DNA of 41,766 bases from Thermoanaerobaculia bacterium (GTDB taxonomy: Bacteria; Acidobacteriota; Thermoanaerobaculia; Multivoradales; J023). Below, piece by piece: positions 33,861 through 41,766 of the stretch. Location of the stretch: NCBI GenBank assembly GCA_028066595.1, contig JALCBJ010000050.1:6440-48205 (forward strand), read 5' to 3'. The position numbers were made by a program, and so were the translations under genes. The notes under the pieces are model-generated. The model searched no databases, was not told where the DNA came from, and saw only the letters and a list, made by a program, of their open reading frames with translations. Numbering within the stretch: the stretch's first letter is position 1; every line of letters starts with the position of its first letter.

Positions 33861-35444
33861 TCAGGCCAGAGGGACTGACTGACCGGCTTGAACGTAGGCG
33901 TGTTCGTAGGCGAGCAGGCCGAGCAGGGCCGAGCAACTCGTGAGCAGCGTCAGCCACGGCAAGGGGAAGCCCGTCGGGATCAGTGCCGGCGACAGGATGA
34001 CCACGGCAAAGAGAGCCAAGCTGCCCAGGAAGTACTTGCGGAAGGCTCCGTGGGTCATCGTGTCGATCGCCAGCTTGGCGTGCGCCGTCACGTGCGGCAG
34101 GCGAATTTCGCCCCAGACGAACAAGAGATGAAGCGCAGCGCAGATCGACATGACCGCCAAGAGCAGCGGGCGATGGTCAATGTGCGCGAAGGGCGTGAGA
34201 GCTGCTGCCCCGGCGAGGAGCGCCTGCAGCAGCAAATGCGGTGGCAGCAGAGGGCTTTGCCACAGATCGCGGGCTTTGGCCTGTGCGAAGAGAAAGGCCG
34301 TGTAGACAGCCGCCATGATCGCCGCCGGAACCCCGAGGACAGCCAGGTAGATCGAAGGCCTTTCCGGCAGGTCTAGAAAAGTCGCTGTGGCGTGTGCGGC
34401 GAGAACCGCGCCGTACACTCCGAGGATGACGGCACCGCGCGCCAGCCAGCTCCGCCACTGGGGTCGAAGGAGAATGTAATAGAAGCGGCGCGGCTGCTCG
34501 AGATCTGAAATCAGGACACCGAGCGTGATCACCAAGAACACCAGCCCCATGACGGGTGTTCCGATGCGCCACAGTCCGGCGGATGGTTCGAGGAAACCCG
34601 CCGCGATCAGCAGCACGGGGACCAGATAGGCACCGGCTGCGATGCCTTTGGTGAGAGTGTAGAGGCTGACGCGCCAATCCCAAGGCGCCTTGTGGGGCAC
34701 GTCGTAGGCGAGAATCGCCTCCGCGGACGACGACGTGCGGCCGGGGTGGCCGGCGACCACGTCGTGGGGATCGTTCGTCTTCTGCTCCGACCAGAGAAAG
34801 AGACCGCCCTCGGGACGGCGTGCCGCCAGCGGATCGAGCGTCGCTTGGTGGGCGCCTTTGTAGAACAGCTTTGGCCGCGTGTTCTTCTCAGGCCGCCGGA
34901 CCTGTACCGCGTCGCGGTGTACCGTCTGCGCAACCCGGGAGCCCGGATCATCGAGGTCACCGACGAAGATCGACTCCGTGGGACAGACCACGACGCACGC
35001 TGGCTCCAACCCCACGTCGATCCGGTGTGCGCAGAAGTTGCACTTCTCGGCGGAGTGATCTTCGGGATTGATGAAGATCGCGTCGTAGGGGCAGGCTGCG
35101 ATGCAGGCTTTGCAGCCGATGCACGCGTTCTTGTCGAAGTCGACGATACCGTCGGGACGGCGGTACATCGCCGAGGTCGGGCAGGCCGTGGTGCAAGGCG
35201 AGTCGGCGCATTGGTTGCAGCGAGTCACCTGAAAGGCACGGCGTGCTTCCGGGAACGTGCCGACGTCCGCATACTTGACGTAGGTGCGGGTGACACCGAG
35301 CGGAACCTCGTTTTCCGACTTGCAAGCCGTCGTGCAGGCGTGGCAGCCAATGCACGTGGTGTGATCGATGACCTTGGCCCAGCGAGGTTGCCCAGTACCG
35401 AGGGTATCTGGCTCCGGGCCGGGTGCAGTCGGGATGGAGGACAT
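33861..35444 (-). CDS. Fused 4Fe-4S ferredoxin (PsrB-like) and NrfD/PsrC-like quinone-interacting membrane subunit
   Basis: A 527-residue fusion of two subunits that are normally separate. Residues 20-170 are a four-cluster ferredoxin with 16 cysteines: 31/34/37/41, 76/79/84/88, 108/111/114/118 and 135/138/150/154 (CIGCHACTTAC, CNQCADSPCTTAC, CIGCKACIAAC, CNFCAH...CVVVC). A linker (170-245) leads to an NrfD-type membrane domain of about eight helices (VSLYTLTKGIAAGAYLVPVL, GVLISDLEQPRRFYYILLRP). It should wire the cytoplasmic molybdoenzyme to the quinone pool. No signal peptide is present, consistent with ferredoxin in the cytoplasm. The start ATG 35444 has GGAG upstream. First gene of the operon. 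Confidence 0.93.
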   Translation of the reverse strand: MSSIPTAPGPEPDTLGTGQPRWAKVIDHTTCIGCHACTTACKSENEVPLGVTRTYVKYADVGTFPEARRAFQVTRCNQCADSPCTTACPTSAMYRRPDGIVDFDKNACIGCKACIAACPYDAIFINPEDHSAEKCNFCAHRIDVGLEPACVVVCPTESIFVGDLDDPGSRVAQTVHRDAVQVRRPEKNTRPKLFYKGAHQATLDPLAARRPEGGLFLWSEQKTNDPHDVVAGHPGRTSSSAEAILAYDVPHKAPWDWRVSLYTLTKGIAAGAYLVPVLLIAAGFLEPSAGLWRIGTPVMGLVFLVITLGVLISDLEQPRRFYYILLRPQWRSWLARGAVILGVYGAVLAAHATATFLDLPERPSIYLAVLGVPAAIMAAVYTAFLFAQAKARDLWQSPLLPPHLLLQALLAGAAALTPFAHIDHRPLLLAVMSICAALHLLFVWGEIRLPHVTAHAKLAIDTMTHGAFRKYFLGSLALFAVVILSPALIPTGFPLPWLTLLTSCSALLGLLAYEHAYVQAGQSVPLA

Positions 35445-35485
35445 GAGGGCGGCTCCGGGTGCAATTGACGAGGCGGGGCTGCCGG

Positions 35486-35515
35486 AGGCTACCCATCGGC
35501 TCCCGGGACTGTCAA
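35486..35515 (-). promoter_or_regulatory. Candidate promoter of the molybdoenzyme operon
   Basis: On the reverse strand TTGACA (35515-35510, perfect -35), 18 bases and TAGCCT (35491-35486, weak -10, 3 of 6) lie about 42 bp ahead of ATG 35444, with an expected start point near 35479. A partly matching TTGACG on the plus strand (35465-35470) has no good -10. By eye only. Confidence 0.35.
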
Positions 35516-35612
35516 TCGGGCGACGACGCGAGACTCACTGGGGCGACGCTTGCACCGGATCGGCACCTGACGCCTCCAGCACTTCACGCCCTATGCGTAG
35601 AGGGCCGATATC

Positions 35613-36680
35613 GTGACCCCCATGAGGTGGATGTACTGGATCATCGGAATAGGTTTCGTATTCTCCTGGTGGAGAGCTACGCGTCAACGGACGACCGGGG
35701 AACTCTTCGGCAGTGTCGCGGGGGTATCAGTAGCCGGTGTGATGTTCGCACCGCTTCTGGCGACGAGTTTGTTTGGCTGCCTGCAGCTTCTCGCGGACCT
35801 ACTCTTCGTCGTGATCCCGGCTTTCTTGATTCTGGGCGGTGGACGGGTGAGCTCGAGGTGCGCCCGCAACCTGGCCTGGATCGGCGCCTGTTTGCTCGTC
35901 GGCTTGGGGTTGTGGTCGACGCAGATCGAGCCGCGCTGGCTGGAAGTCACACATCACCGCATCGAGTCGCCGAAGATCGAACAGCCCGTACGCTTGGTGG
36001 TGGTCTCGGATCTTCAGACCGATCGCTGGAGTTCGTTCGAGCAGAGAGTGGTTCGCGAGGTGGCTCTACAGCAACCGGATATCGTGTTGATGACCGGTGA
36101 CTACTTTCAGGTGGGGGGCGACAGGCGAAGAGACGTGGTCCGCGCATTTCGGCACGAGATGTCAGTCTCTGACCTTGGAGCTCACGGCGGTGTCTTCGCC
36201 GTCGGTGGCGACGTCGACCGCCCGGGTTGGGAGAGAGACTTCGAGGGGACTGGCGTCACTCCGGTCGTCGAGACTTCCCGGTTCGAGGCGTCCGGGCTCC
36301 TGTTCACCGCGCTGGACCGCGAAGCGTCCCGCCGGGTGTCGGACACCTGGCGCGGCTCCTCTCGCTCGGTCGAGCGGTTTCACGTCATGTTCGGTCACGC
36401 TCCTGACTTCGCGTTGGCGCATCCAGCAGCCGATTTGATGCTCGCAGGCCACGTCCACGGAGGACAGGTCCGCTTGCCGTTCTTCGGGCCACTCCTGACC
36501 TTTACCACCGTGTCGCGAGATTGGGCGGTCGGGCGTACGGATTTCGCCGCCGACGATCGCTACACGCGGCGGACGCTCATCGTGTCGCGGGGTGTGGGAA
36601 TGGAGCGAGGGCAAGCTCCGCGCTTGCGGTTTCTCTGCCGCCCGGAGCTGCTGGTCATCGACCTTCTCCCGCGTCCCTGA
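35613..36680 (+). CDS. Membrane-anchored metallophosphoesterase-like protein with atypical metal site
   Basis: A 355-residue protein from GTG 35613 (ATG 35622 also possible). Three to four hydrophobic N-terminal helices (WMYWIIGIGFVFSW, VAGVMFAPLLATSLFGCLQL, LLFVVIPAFLIL, ACLLVGLGLW) are followed by a calcineurin-like phosphoesterase domain. The domain keeps MTGDYF, HAPDF and AGHVHGGQVRLP. The first block is VVSDLQTDRW, where YkuE-like enzymes have SDLHxG (His to Gln), and the GNHD block is VGGDVDRPG (Asn and His lost). The variant is consistent through the domain, so it may be a distinct subfamily binding metal differently rather than a dead copy. Substrate unknown. It converges on the next gene with a 3-bp gap. 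Confidence 0.78.
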   Translation: MTPMRWMYWIIGIGFVFSWWRATRQRTTGELFGSVAGVSVAGVMFAPLLATSLFGCLQLLADLLFVVIPAFLILGGGRVSSRCARNLAWIGACLLVGLGLWSTQIEPRWLEVTHHRIESPKIEQPVRLVVVSDLQTDRWSSFEQRVVREVALQQPDIVLMTGDYFQVGGDRRRDVVRAFRHEMSVSDLGAHGGVFAVGGDVDRPGWERDFEGTGVTPVVETSRFEASGLLFTALDREASRRVSDTWRGSSRSVERFHVMFGHAPDFALAHPAADLMLAGHVHGGQVRLPFFGPLLTFTTVSRDWAVGRTDFAADDRYTRRTLIVSRGVGMERGQAPRLRFLCRPELLVIDLLPRP

Positions 36681-36683
36681 CGT

Positions 36684-37241
36684 TCACTCTACCCAGTGCA
36701 GATCGAAGACGACTCTGCCCGTGAGAATCTGTGCCTGGCAGGAGACGTCGCGACACGACATCATCTCCGCAGCTCCAGCGTAGAAGCCAGCCGCCACCTG
36801 CATGTCGGTCTCGTAGTAGACGGGTTGGCCGATGAGCGTGATTTCGTACCGGGTCTGCTGCTTTTGAGCCAGGATGAGCTTGCCCTGGTCGTAGTACCGG
36901 CTGTGTAGGCGGGCCAACCTGCGAAGGAAGCCATGAATGTCGCGAGCGTTGAGGAATGCCTGGTACGTCGTGTTGAGCGCGTAGCGGGCGGAGAATCGGC
37001 CGACGGCGCGTAGTCCCGCCAACTTGCCGCCGAAGTGGCGATCGGCGATGGCTCGTAGAATCCGGTCGAAGAGCTTGTAGTCGTACCAAGACGCTTCGAG
37101 AACGACGCCGACGCCATGCTCTTCGAGCAGGTCCACGAACTCTTGCTCGGCCTCTTCGCCGAAGGTGTCGCGAACAAAGACCAGTTTCGAGCGGATCGAG
37201 CCGCCCTTGACTCGTACGACCGCAGTTTCCTCAGTGCCCAT
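36684..37241 (-). CDS. DUF2378/V4R-like small-molecule-binding-fold protein, function unknown
   Basis: A 185-residue soluble protein. The layout is helical N-terminus (VFVRDTFGEEAEQEFVDLLE), a middle AIADRHFGGKLAGLRAVGRF, HGFLRRLARLHSRYYDQGKL, and a beta-rich end (YEITLIGQPVYYETDMQVAA). The order recalls the DUF2378/TIGR02265 paralogous family first seen in Myxococcus, and the V4R/heme-NO-binding fold to which that family is related. The motif MSCRDVSCQAQI places two cysteines four residues apart, as in V4R domains that bind metal or a ligand. No operon partner. Start at ATG 37241 without a clear ribosome site. Family assignment is moderate. Confidence 0.6.
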   Translation of the reverse strand: MGTEETAVVRVKGGSIRSKLVFVRDTFGEEAEQEFVDLLEEHGVGVVLEASWYDYKLFDRILRAIADRHFGGKLAGLRAVGRFSARYALNTTYQAFLNARDIHGFLRRLARLHSRYYDQGKLILAQKQQTRYEITLIGQPVYYETDMQVAAGFYAGAAEMMSCRDVSCQAQILTGRVVFDLHWVE

Positions 37242-37544
37242 GGATTCGAATGGAGTAACTTCCGTGATGTTTGCGACGATACTCGCCGGGCAGTTCCACA
37301 GTAACGGAACTCTCGGCCGATGAAGAAGTGGCAGCTAGAATCACCAAGTTTTGCTCAGTTTTCGCAAAGTAGTCGATCGAATGGGCAATGATCTGAGCAT
37401 TTTCACCCCGAGTCGTGATTCACCGATCGCTTAGCCTCGAGGTGCTGCATCGTGACCCTCTCGGGATCTCCAGGTGGCTGGCCCGGCGAAGCGAGGGCGA
37501 CGAACTCGGCCGGGTCAACTACGTAGACCACCTAGGAAGCGACC
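37242..37544. other. Intergenic region between divergent genes
   Basis: A 303-bp gap between the DUF2378-like gene (leftward) and the PQQ-propeller gene (rightward). It is more AT-rich than its surroundings near 37330-37420. A short inverted repeat TTTGC, nine bases, GCAAA (37350-37368) is the only structure seen. No promoter box of convincing quality, no RNA gene and no ORF that looks coding were found. Confidence 0.6.
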
Positions 37545-38933
37545 GTGAGTAAATCTCGACCGAAAGACCCCCGCGGAGGACTCATGCCGACAACTCGATT
37601 CGACTCCGGATACCGATGGAGTGTGACCCTCTTCTTGGCTGTACTGCTTCAGTGCTTGCCTGCGATCGCGGACGACTGGCCGCAGTGGCGTGGCGAGAAC
37701 CGCGATGGAAAGTCACTCGAGACCGGCCTCCTGCAGAGCTGGCCGGAAAACGGACCCACGCTCGCGTGGCGTTCGCGTGGCGTCGGAGCTGGCTATTCCA
37801 GCCTGGCGATCGTCGAGGGCAAGATTTACACCTTGGGTGATCTCGTGGATGTGGAAGGTGTGGAAGCTGGCCAGTACGCCCTGGCTGTGTCGGAAGCCGA
37901 CGGCTCGATCCTGTGGCGCACACGAGTCGGCTCCGGCCACGACGACAGGCGCCCAGGAGCCCGTTCGACGCCCACCTACGACAACGGGCATCTCTACTTC
38001 GTCACGACCGATGGTGACGTCGTCTGCCTGCGAGCCGAGAACGGCCAAGAGGTTTGGCGCCGTAGCTTGACCGGCGATTTCAAGGGCTATTTGATGAAGG
38101 CGATGGGAAGCTACGAGTGGCGTTCCTCGGAGTCGCCTCTGGTGGACGACGGCAAGGTCATCGTCACCCCAGGACACGTCGAGGCCATGCTGGTCGCGCT
38201 CGACTCGAAGACCGGCGCAGAGGTCTGGCGGACACAGGGTGGACGCATCGGCCGTATGGGCGCCGATGGAGCTGGCTATTCCTCGCCGGTGGTGGCGAAC
38301 GCGGCGGGAGTCAAACAGTACGTAACGCTGGTGGGGCGCGGGCTGATATCCGCCGACGCCGCGACGGGGAAGATGCTCTGGGGATACAACCAGGTAGCGA
38401 GTGACATCGCGAATATCGCCACGCCCGTGGTACGCGGCGACCATGTCTTCGGCACTTCAGGTTACGGCACCGGCGCAGGTTTGGTGAAGATACAGAAGGG
38501 TGCCACGGAGGAAGGCCAGGAGGGGCTGTTGGCTGAGGAGGTCTACTTCCTCGAGGCGCAGGTGATGCAGAACCACCATGGAGGTGTGATCCTCCACGGC
38601 GACACGCTGTACACGGGAACGGGACACAACAAAGGATTCCCATTGGCCGTCGACTTCTTGACCGGCGAGGTGAAGTGGGGGCCGGAACGCAACCAGGGCG
38701 TCGATTCCGCGGCGATCATCTATGGCGATGGACGGATCTACTTCCGCTACCGAGATGGTCGGATGATCTTGGTAGAAGCCACACCGGAGGCCTATCGGGA
38801 ACATGGTACGTTCACGATCCCCGACGTCGAGTTGCAGAGCTGGTCGTTGCCGGTCATCGCCAACGGTCGGTTGGTCTTGCGTGAGCAAGATCACCTGTTC
38901 AGCTACGACATCGAGGCTCCGTCGTCGCCCTGA
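37545..38933 (+). CDS. Exported PQQ-like beta-propeller protein
   Basis: A 462-residue periplasmic or outer-surface protein. GTG 37545 has AGGAAG five bases upstream; ATG 37584 (GGAGGA before it) is an alternative that gives a shorter n-region. The signal peptide core is VTLFLAVLLQCLPAIA. The mature protein opens with DWPQWRGENRDGKSLE, the hallmark of PQQ-like/BamB-type quinoprotein propellers, then blade motifs such as DGSILWRTRVG, TTDGDVVCLRAENGQEVWRR and DSKTGAEVWRTQGG. No PQQ-binding catalytic residues of alcohol dehydrogenases are recognised, so a binding or scaffold role is more likely than enzymatic oxidation. It converges with the broken ASPIC/UnbV gene. Confidence 0.88.
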   Translation: MSKSRPKDPRGGLMPTTRFDSGYRWSVTLFLAVLLQCLPAIADDWPQWRGENRDGKSLETGLLQSWPENGPTLAWRSRGVGAGYSSLAIVEGKIYTLGDLVDVEGVEAGQYALAVSEADGSILWRTRVGSGHDDRRPGARSTPTYDNGHLYFVTTDGDVVCLRAENGQEVWRRSLTGDFKGYLMKAMGSYEWRSSESPLVDDGKVIVTPGHVEAMLVALDSKTGAEVWRTQGGRIGRMGADGAGYSSPVVANAAGVKQYVTLVGRGLISADAATGKMLWGYNQVASDIANIATPVVRGDHVFGTSGYGTGAGLVKIQKGATEEGQEGLLAEEVYFLEAQVMQNHHGGVILHGDTLYTGTGHNKGFPLAVDFLTGEVKWGPERNQGVDSAAIIYGDGRIYFRYRDGRMILVEATPEAYREHGTFTIPDVELQSWSLPVIANGRLVLREQDHLFSYDIEAPSSP

Positions 38934-38936
38934 TCC

Positions 38937-38960
38937 GATCCCGGGAGCCGGTGCCGGGTC
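38937..38960. terminator. Candidate bidirectional hairpin between convergent genes
   Basis: GATCCCGG (38937-38944) pairs with CCGGGTC (38954-38960) with one bulged T, in the 27-bp gap between two convergent genes. The stem is GC-rich but no T tract follows on either strand, so termination is uncertain. Confidence 0.3.
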
Positions 38961-41569
38961 CTAGCGGCCCGAGCGGGCGACGGGGGTCGTCTGGCCGTCG
39001 TCCGGCTTGCGCGCGTCCACAAGGACCTCGTACTTTTCCACTCCCTCGGTGACGCGGATATGAAGTCCGGTCGGCACGTTCTCGAGCACCTGGACCTCTC
39101 CGGACGGCCAGCGGATCGTGAGCCGCTCGACCCTCGAGCTCGAACCCAGACCGAACGAGGTCAGGGCGGGTTGTGACGCGGCAAAGTTGTGGCTGGGAAA
39201 GATCTGCCTCAGGATCGGTGGGAGAGACTCCGTTTCGGCGATCAGCGACGCACCCAGGCCAAGGGTGTTGCTCCGAGTACCGCGAAGAGACACTACGAGG
39301 CGGCTGGCCTCGGGAAAGCGGTTGGCAAAGACCATGAGCGCACCGCCACCGGCCTGGCGAACCACGAGATCCGGCTGCAGGTCACCGGTGACGTCGGCCA
39401 CACTGACCCCGCGGCCGTCTCCGTCACTGTCGGTTCCCGTCAGGTGGCCGATCTCGGCAAAGCGGTCGGGGGACAGCTGTAGGAACACCTGGTTCTCTCG
39501 TAGGCGCTGACGTTGAGCGGCGAGTTGTTCATCGTCCACGGATTCGAGATCCAGAACTCGCCACGCTCTTCGTCCAGCTCGCCGACCGGGGCCAGATCCT
39601 TCATCCGATCCGTGGGTTGCGACACGGCAACCCTCCAAACGCAGCTTCACCCGTCAGGTTTGCCGCGTTCGACGCTTTGGTACCCGGCTGGCGAGTAGAG
39701 GTCCAGCGCTCCATCGCCGTCGAGGTCGACGAACTCTGGGCCATAGGCCCAGCCACTATTGGAAACCTCGACATGCTGGGCGATGGGTTCCAGAGGCTCG
39801 TCCACGTGATTGAGGTAAAGCTCGTTACCGGTCGCGAAGCCCCGAATCAGGCCATACACCCCTGGTGGATAATCTTCCGGAGCGAGGTTGTCGATGATGC
39901 GGCCGCCGGCAGACGTGTACATGTTGGCCACATAGAGATCCGGGTCTCCGTCGTTGTCGAGATCACCGGAGGCGGAGCCCATGCTGAAACCACCATAGCC
40001 AGGAGGCTGGGGCATCTTGCGGAAGGTGCCGTCGCCTTGGTTGACCCATAGCACGTTCGCGCCGATGTGATTACCGACGAAGAGGTCGGCGTCGCCATCG
40101 GGCTCGAGATCGAGCCAACTGACGGAAAACGTGTCGACGAACTCCCCCGTCATCTTGGCCGACTGCGTTGCGTCCTCGAATCGGAATCCGCCAAGATTGC
40201 GAAGTAGAAGGCCCTCCGGGGAGCTCCGGTCACCGACCCACCTGGGCTTTCGCCACTGAGGCGGCGGCGGGCGTCCGGCCGTACCCAGGTAGAGGTCCAC
40301 GTGGCCATCGTTGTCGAAGTCGGCGACGGCCACACCGCGAATCGGCATGCGAAAGCGCTCGTTGAACCTATGGACCGACTCGTCTATCTGTACGAAGCTC
40401 TTGCCTTCGACATTGCGGATGACGAGGGTCTGGGACTCGAGGGACTGGGGTCGACGGTGATCCCCGGTCACCATGAGATCTTCGAAACCGTCGCTGTCGA
40501 GGTCAGCGACGAGGACGCCGCTGATCTGCACGTCGGGCGGCAACCGGGCCAGCTGATCCAGACCGACGTCCCACGTCACTTCCTCGAAGCGACCGTCCCC
40601 GAGACCCCGATACAGAAAGAGGCGCTGCTCGGTGGGAATGAGGTTTGTGAGCAGCAAATCGGGATGGCCGTCCCGATCGTAGTCGAACATTCGTGAGATG
40701 CCCGGCAGGGGATGGTAGGGCGGCTGACTCTGCGTCCAGTTGTCATGCAGAGACTCGACGCGGATACCCGTCCTGTCGGTGATGTCTTCCATCAGCGGGT
40801 GTGGACTCTGGCTCAAGCGATCCTTGTAGAACTCAGCCTGGGTAATCCAGCCGGTCTGTTGAGCCATGTCCTCGACCAGAGACGACAAGGTCAGACGCAT
40901 TTCGAATCGTTGAATGGCTGGAGAGCCGTCCTTCAGCTTGCCGGCGATGTGGAAGCTCCATCGCGCACCCCAGCCTCCGCTCAGATCGAACCGCTTGTGC
41001 GGCGTCAGGTAGTCGATATGAGAACCCACGTGATCGATGTGGGAATAGGCCCGGCCGAGATCCGCGAGGGATTCGATGAACCCATCTCGATCCACGACGT
41101 CGGTGGACTCCTGGCCTTCGTCCCAGTAGGACGCCTTCACGGGTCCACGTTCGAAGACTCGACCCGGACCCGAAAAGGTCCGGCCACGGAAGTCCGCCGC
41201 CAAGAATCGCTTTGCCTTTTCGGTTTCGCCTTTGTCCAGAACCCGTTGGAACGCCGGCGTGACGTCCTGATTCATCACGAAGAAGAGGTGTTCGATATCC
41301 CAGACATAGGTCTGGATGTCTTCGTCCAGCACAAAGTCTTCGGTGGCCAACTCGCGGTCGAGATAGCCACCATGCCTTTGCGTCCGATCGGCGATCTCGC
41401 GCGGGACCGAGGCGACCTGCATCGTCTTCTCGGAGTCTTCCGTGTCTCGACTATCGGAGTCTCCAGGATCTCGACTCTCGGCTCGGGCCGGGATGTCGTG
41501 GAGCCACAGCGGGAGGAGGCATGCGGCTACGATGAGGGTAAGGACTCTCACGATGGATCTGGAACGCAC
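38961..41569 (-). pseudogene. Exported FG-GAP/VCBS repeat protein with ASPIC/UnbV domain (CRTAC1-like), interrupted by a stop and a lost base
   Basis: Secreted beta-propeller protein of the CRTAC1/ASPIC-UnbV type. A signal peptide (VRVLTLIVAACLLPLWLHDI) is best reached from GTG 41569; TTG 41629 is an alternative. FG-GAP repeats follow (FDYDRDGHPDLLLTN, VADFDNDGHVDLYLG, GDLDNDGDPDLYVAN, VDLDGDGALDLYSPAG). At 39649-39647 an in-frame TGA follows ERGKPDG, but the same frame stays coding beyond it: SQPTDRMKDLAPVGELDEER, GEFWISNPWTMNNSPLNV, SAYER. Near 39500-39491 one base is missing (CGAGAGAACC), after which coding continues one frame over with NQVFLQLSPDRFAEIGHLTG, DSDGDGRG and the C-terminal RLTIRWPSGEVQVLENVPTG. 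With one base restored the whole is 870 codons. Either a recent pseudogene or two sequence errors. Confidence 0.8.
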
Positions 41570-41766
41570 GAACTGGAGGTTCTCAATCGCTACTCTGTGT
41601 TGTCGGCGAACATCGTTGTCGGCGCGCAATGTCGTGGATCTCGACGCCGTCGGTACGCGGCGTTGTCGACGAGTGTGCCGTTCCTGTCCACGACGCCGAT
41701 GGGCGCGCCAAGCTAGGAGTGTGTTGCGGATAGCCCTGGAAAGGTCATCGCAACTGCGGTCTACTT

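Noticed and set aside
39647..39649. TGA as a selenocysteine codon
   Set aside because: No SECIS-like hairpin was evident after it by eye and this family is not a known selenoprotein; a Trp-to-stop change or a base error is simpler.
40712..41716. A 334-codon open frame on the plus strand
   Set aside because: It is the antisense of the ASPIC/UnbV gene; the reverse strand has clear FG-GAP repeats and a signal peptide, and this frame has no family resemblance.
41570..41766. Possible C-terminal end of another leftward gene at the right edge (frame ending TAG near 41605)
   Set aside because: About 40 codons with an arginine-rich composition and no recognisable family; too little sequence to support a gene. 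Nothing else was seen in this stretch.

Overview
The window is GC-rich, densely packed DNA that reads like one piece of a bacterial chromosome. Two transmembrane Ser/Thr kinase genes and one pseudokinase gene, a TPR-receptor kinase of the type common in Acidobacteriota, an FG-GAP/ASPIC-UnbV protein, a PQQ-propeller protein, a TorD/NrfD molybdoenzyme cluster and an alpha-type SspB point most naturally to an uncultivated Acidobacteriota-like lineage (for example Thermoanaerobaculia or a relative). That is inferred from gene content; no rRNA or tRNA gene was seen. No CRISPR array, insertion sequence or phage module was recognised.

Layout. Positions 1-1907 hold a RecD2 helicase running off the left edge, head-to-head with a small membrane protein and ligA. 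Positions 4503-12992 are a rightward run: a WbpP-like sugar epimerase, an aldo/keto reductase, a coupled set (chorismate-lyase-like, PaaK-like CoA ligase, exported gluzincin/TPR protein), trpS and mltA. Positions 13093-21264 carry a small exported protein, then sspB, a membrane pseudokinase and a polyproline exported protein, then a leftward TPR-receptor kinase with a decayed gene remnant behind it. Positions 21418-28276 carry a class I flavin disulfide oxidoreductase, a leftward cupredoxin plus HAMP/cyclase-like/kinase pair, a divergent ClpX-like AAA+ ATPase with a hairpin-type terminator, and an XRE regulator behind an AT-rich, repeat-bearing leader.

Positions 28301-35444 are a leftward, near-gapless operon: a 4Fe-4S/NrfD fusion, a molybdopterin oxidoreductase without a Tat signal, its TorD chaperone, a Trm9-like methyltransferase and a PlsC acyltransferase. 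Together the first three should form a quinone-linked redox enzyme facing the cytoplasm; its substrate cannot be read from the sequence. Positions 35613-41569 contain an atypical membrane metallophosphoesterase, a DUF2378/V4R-like protein, an exported PQQ-propeller protein and an ASPIC/UnbV gene broken by one in-frame stop and one lost base.

The strongest candidates for undescribed biology are the sspB-pseudokinase-exported protein operon, the ClpX-like ATPase that appears to lack the ClpP-docking and pore features of ClpX, and the cupredoxin plus HAMP/degenerate-cyclase/kinase pair.
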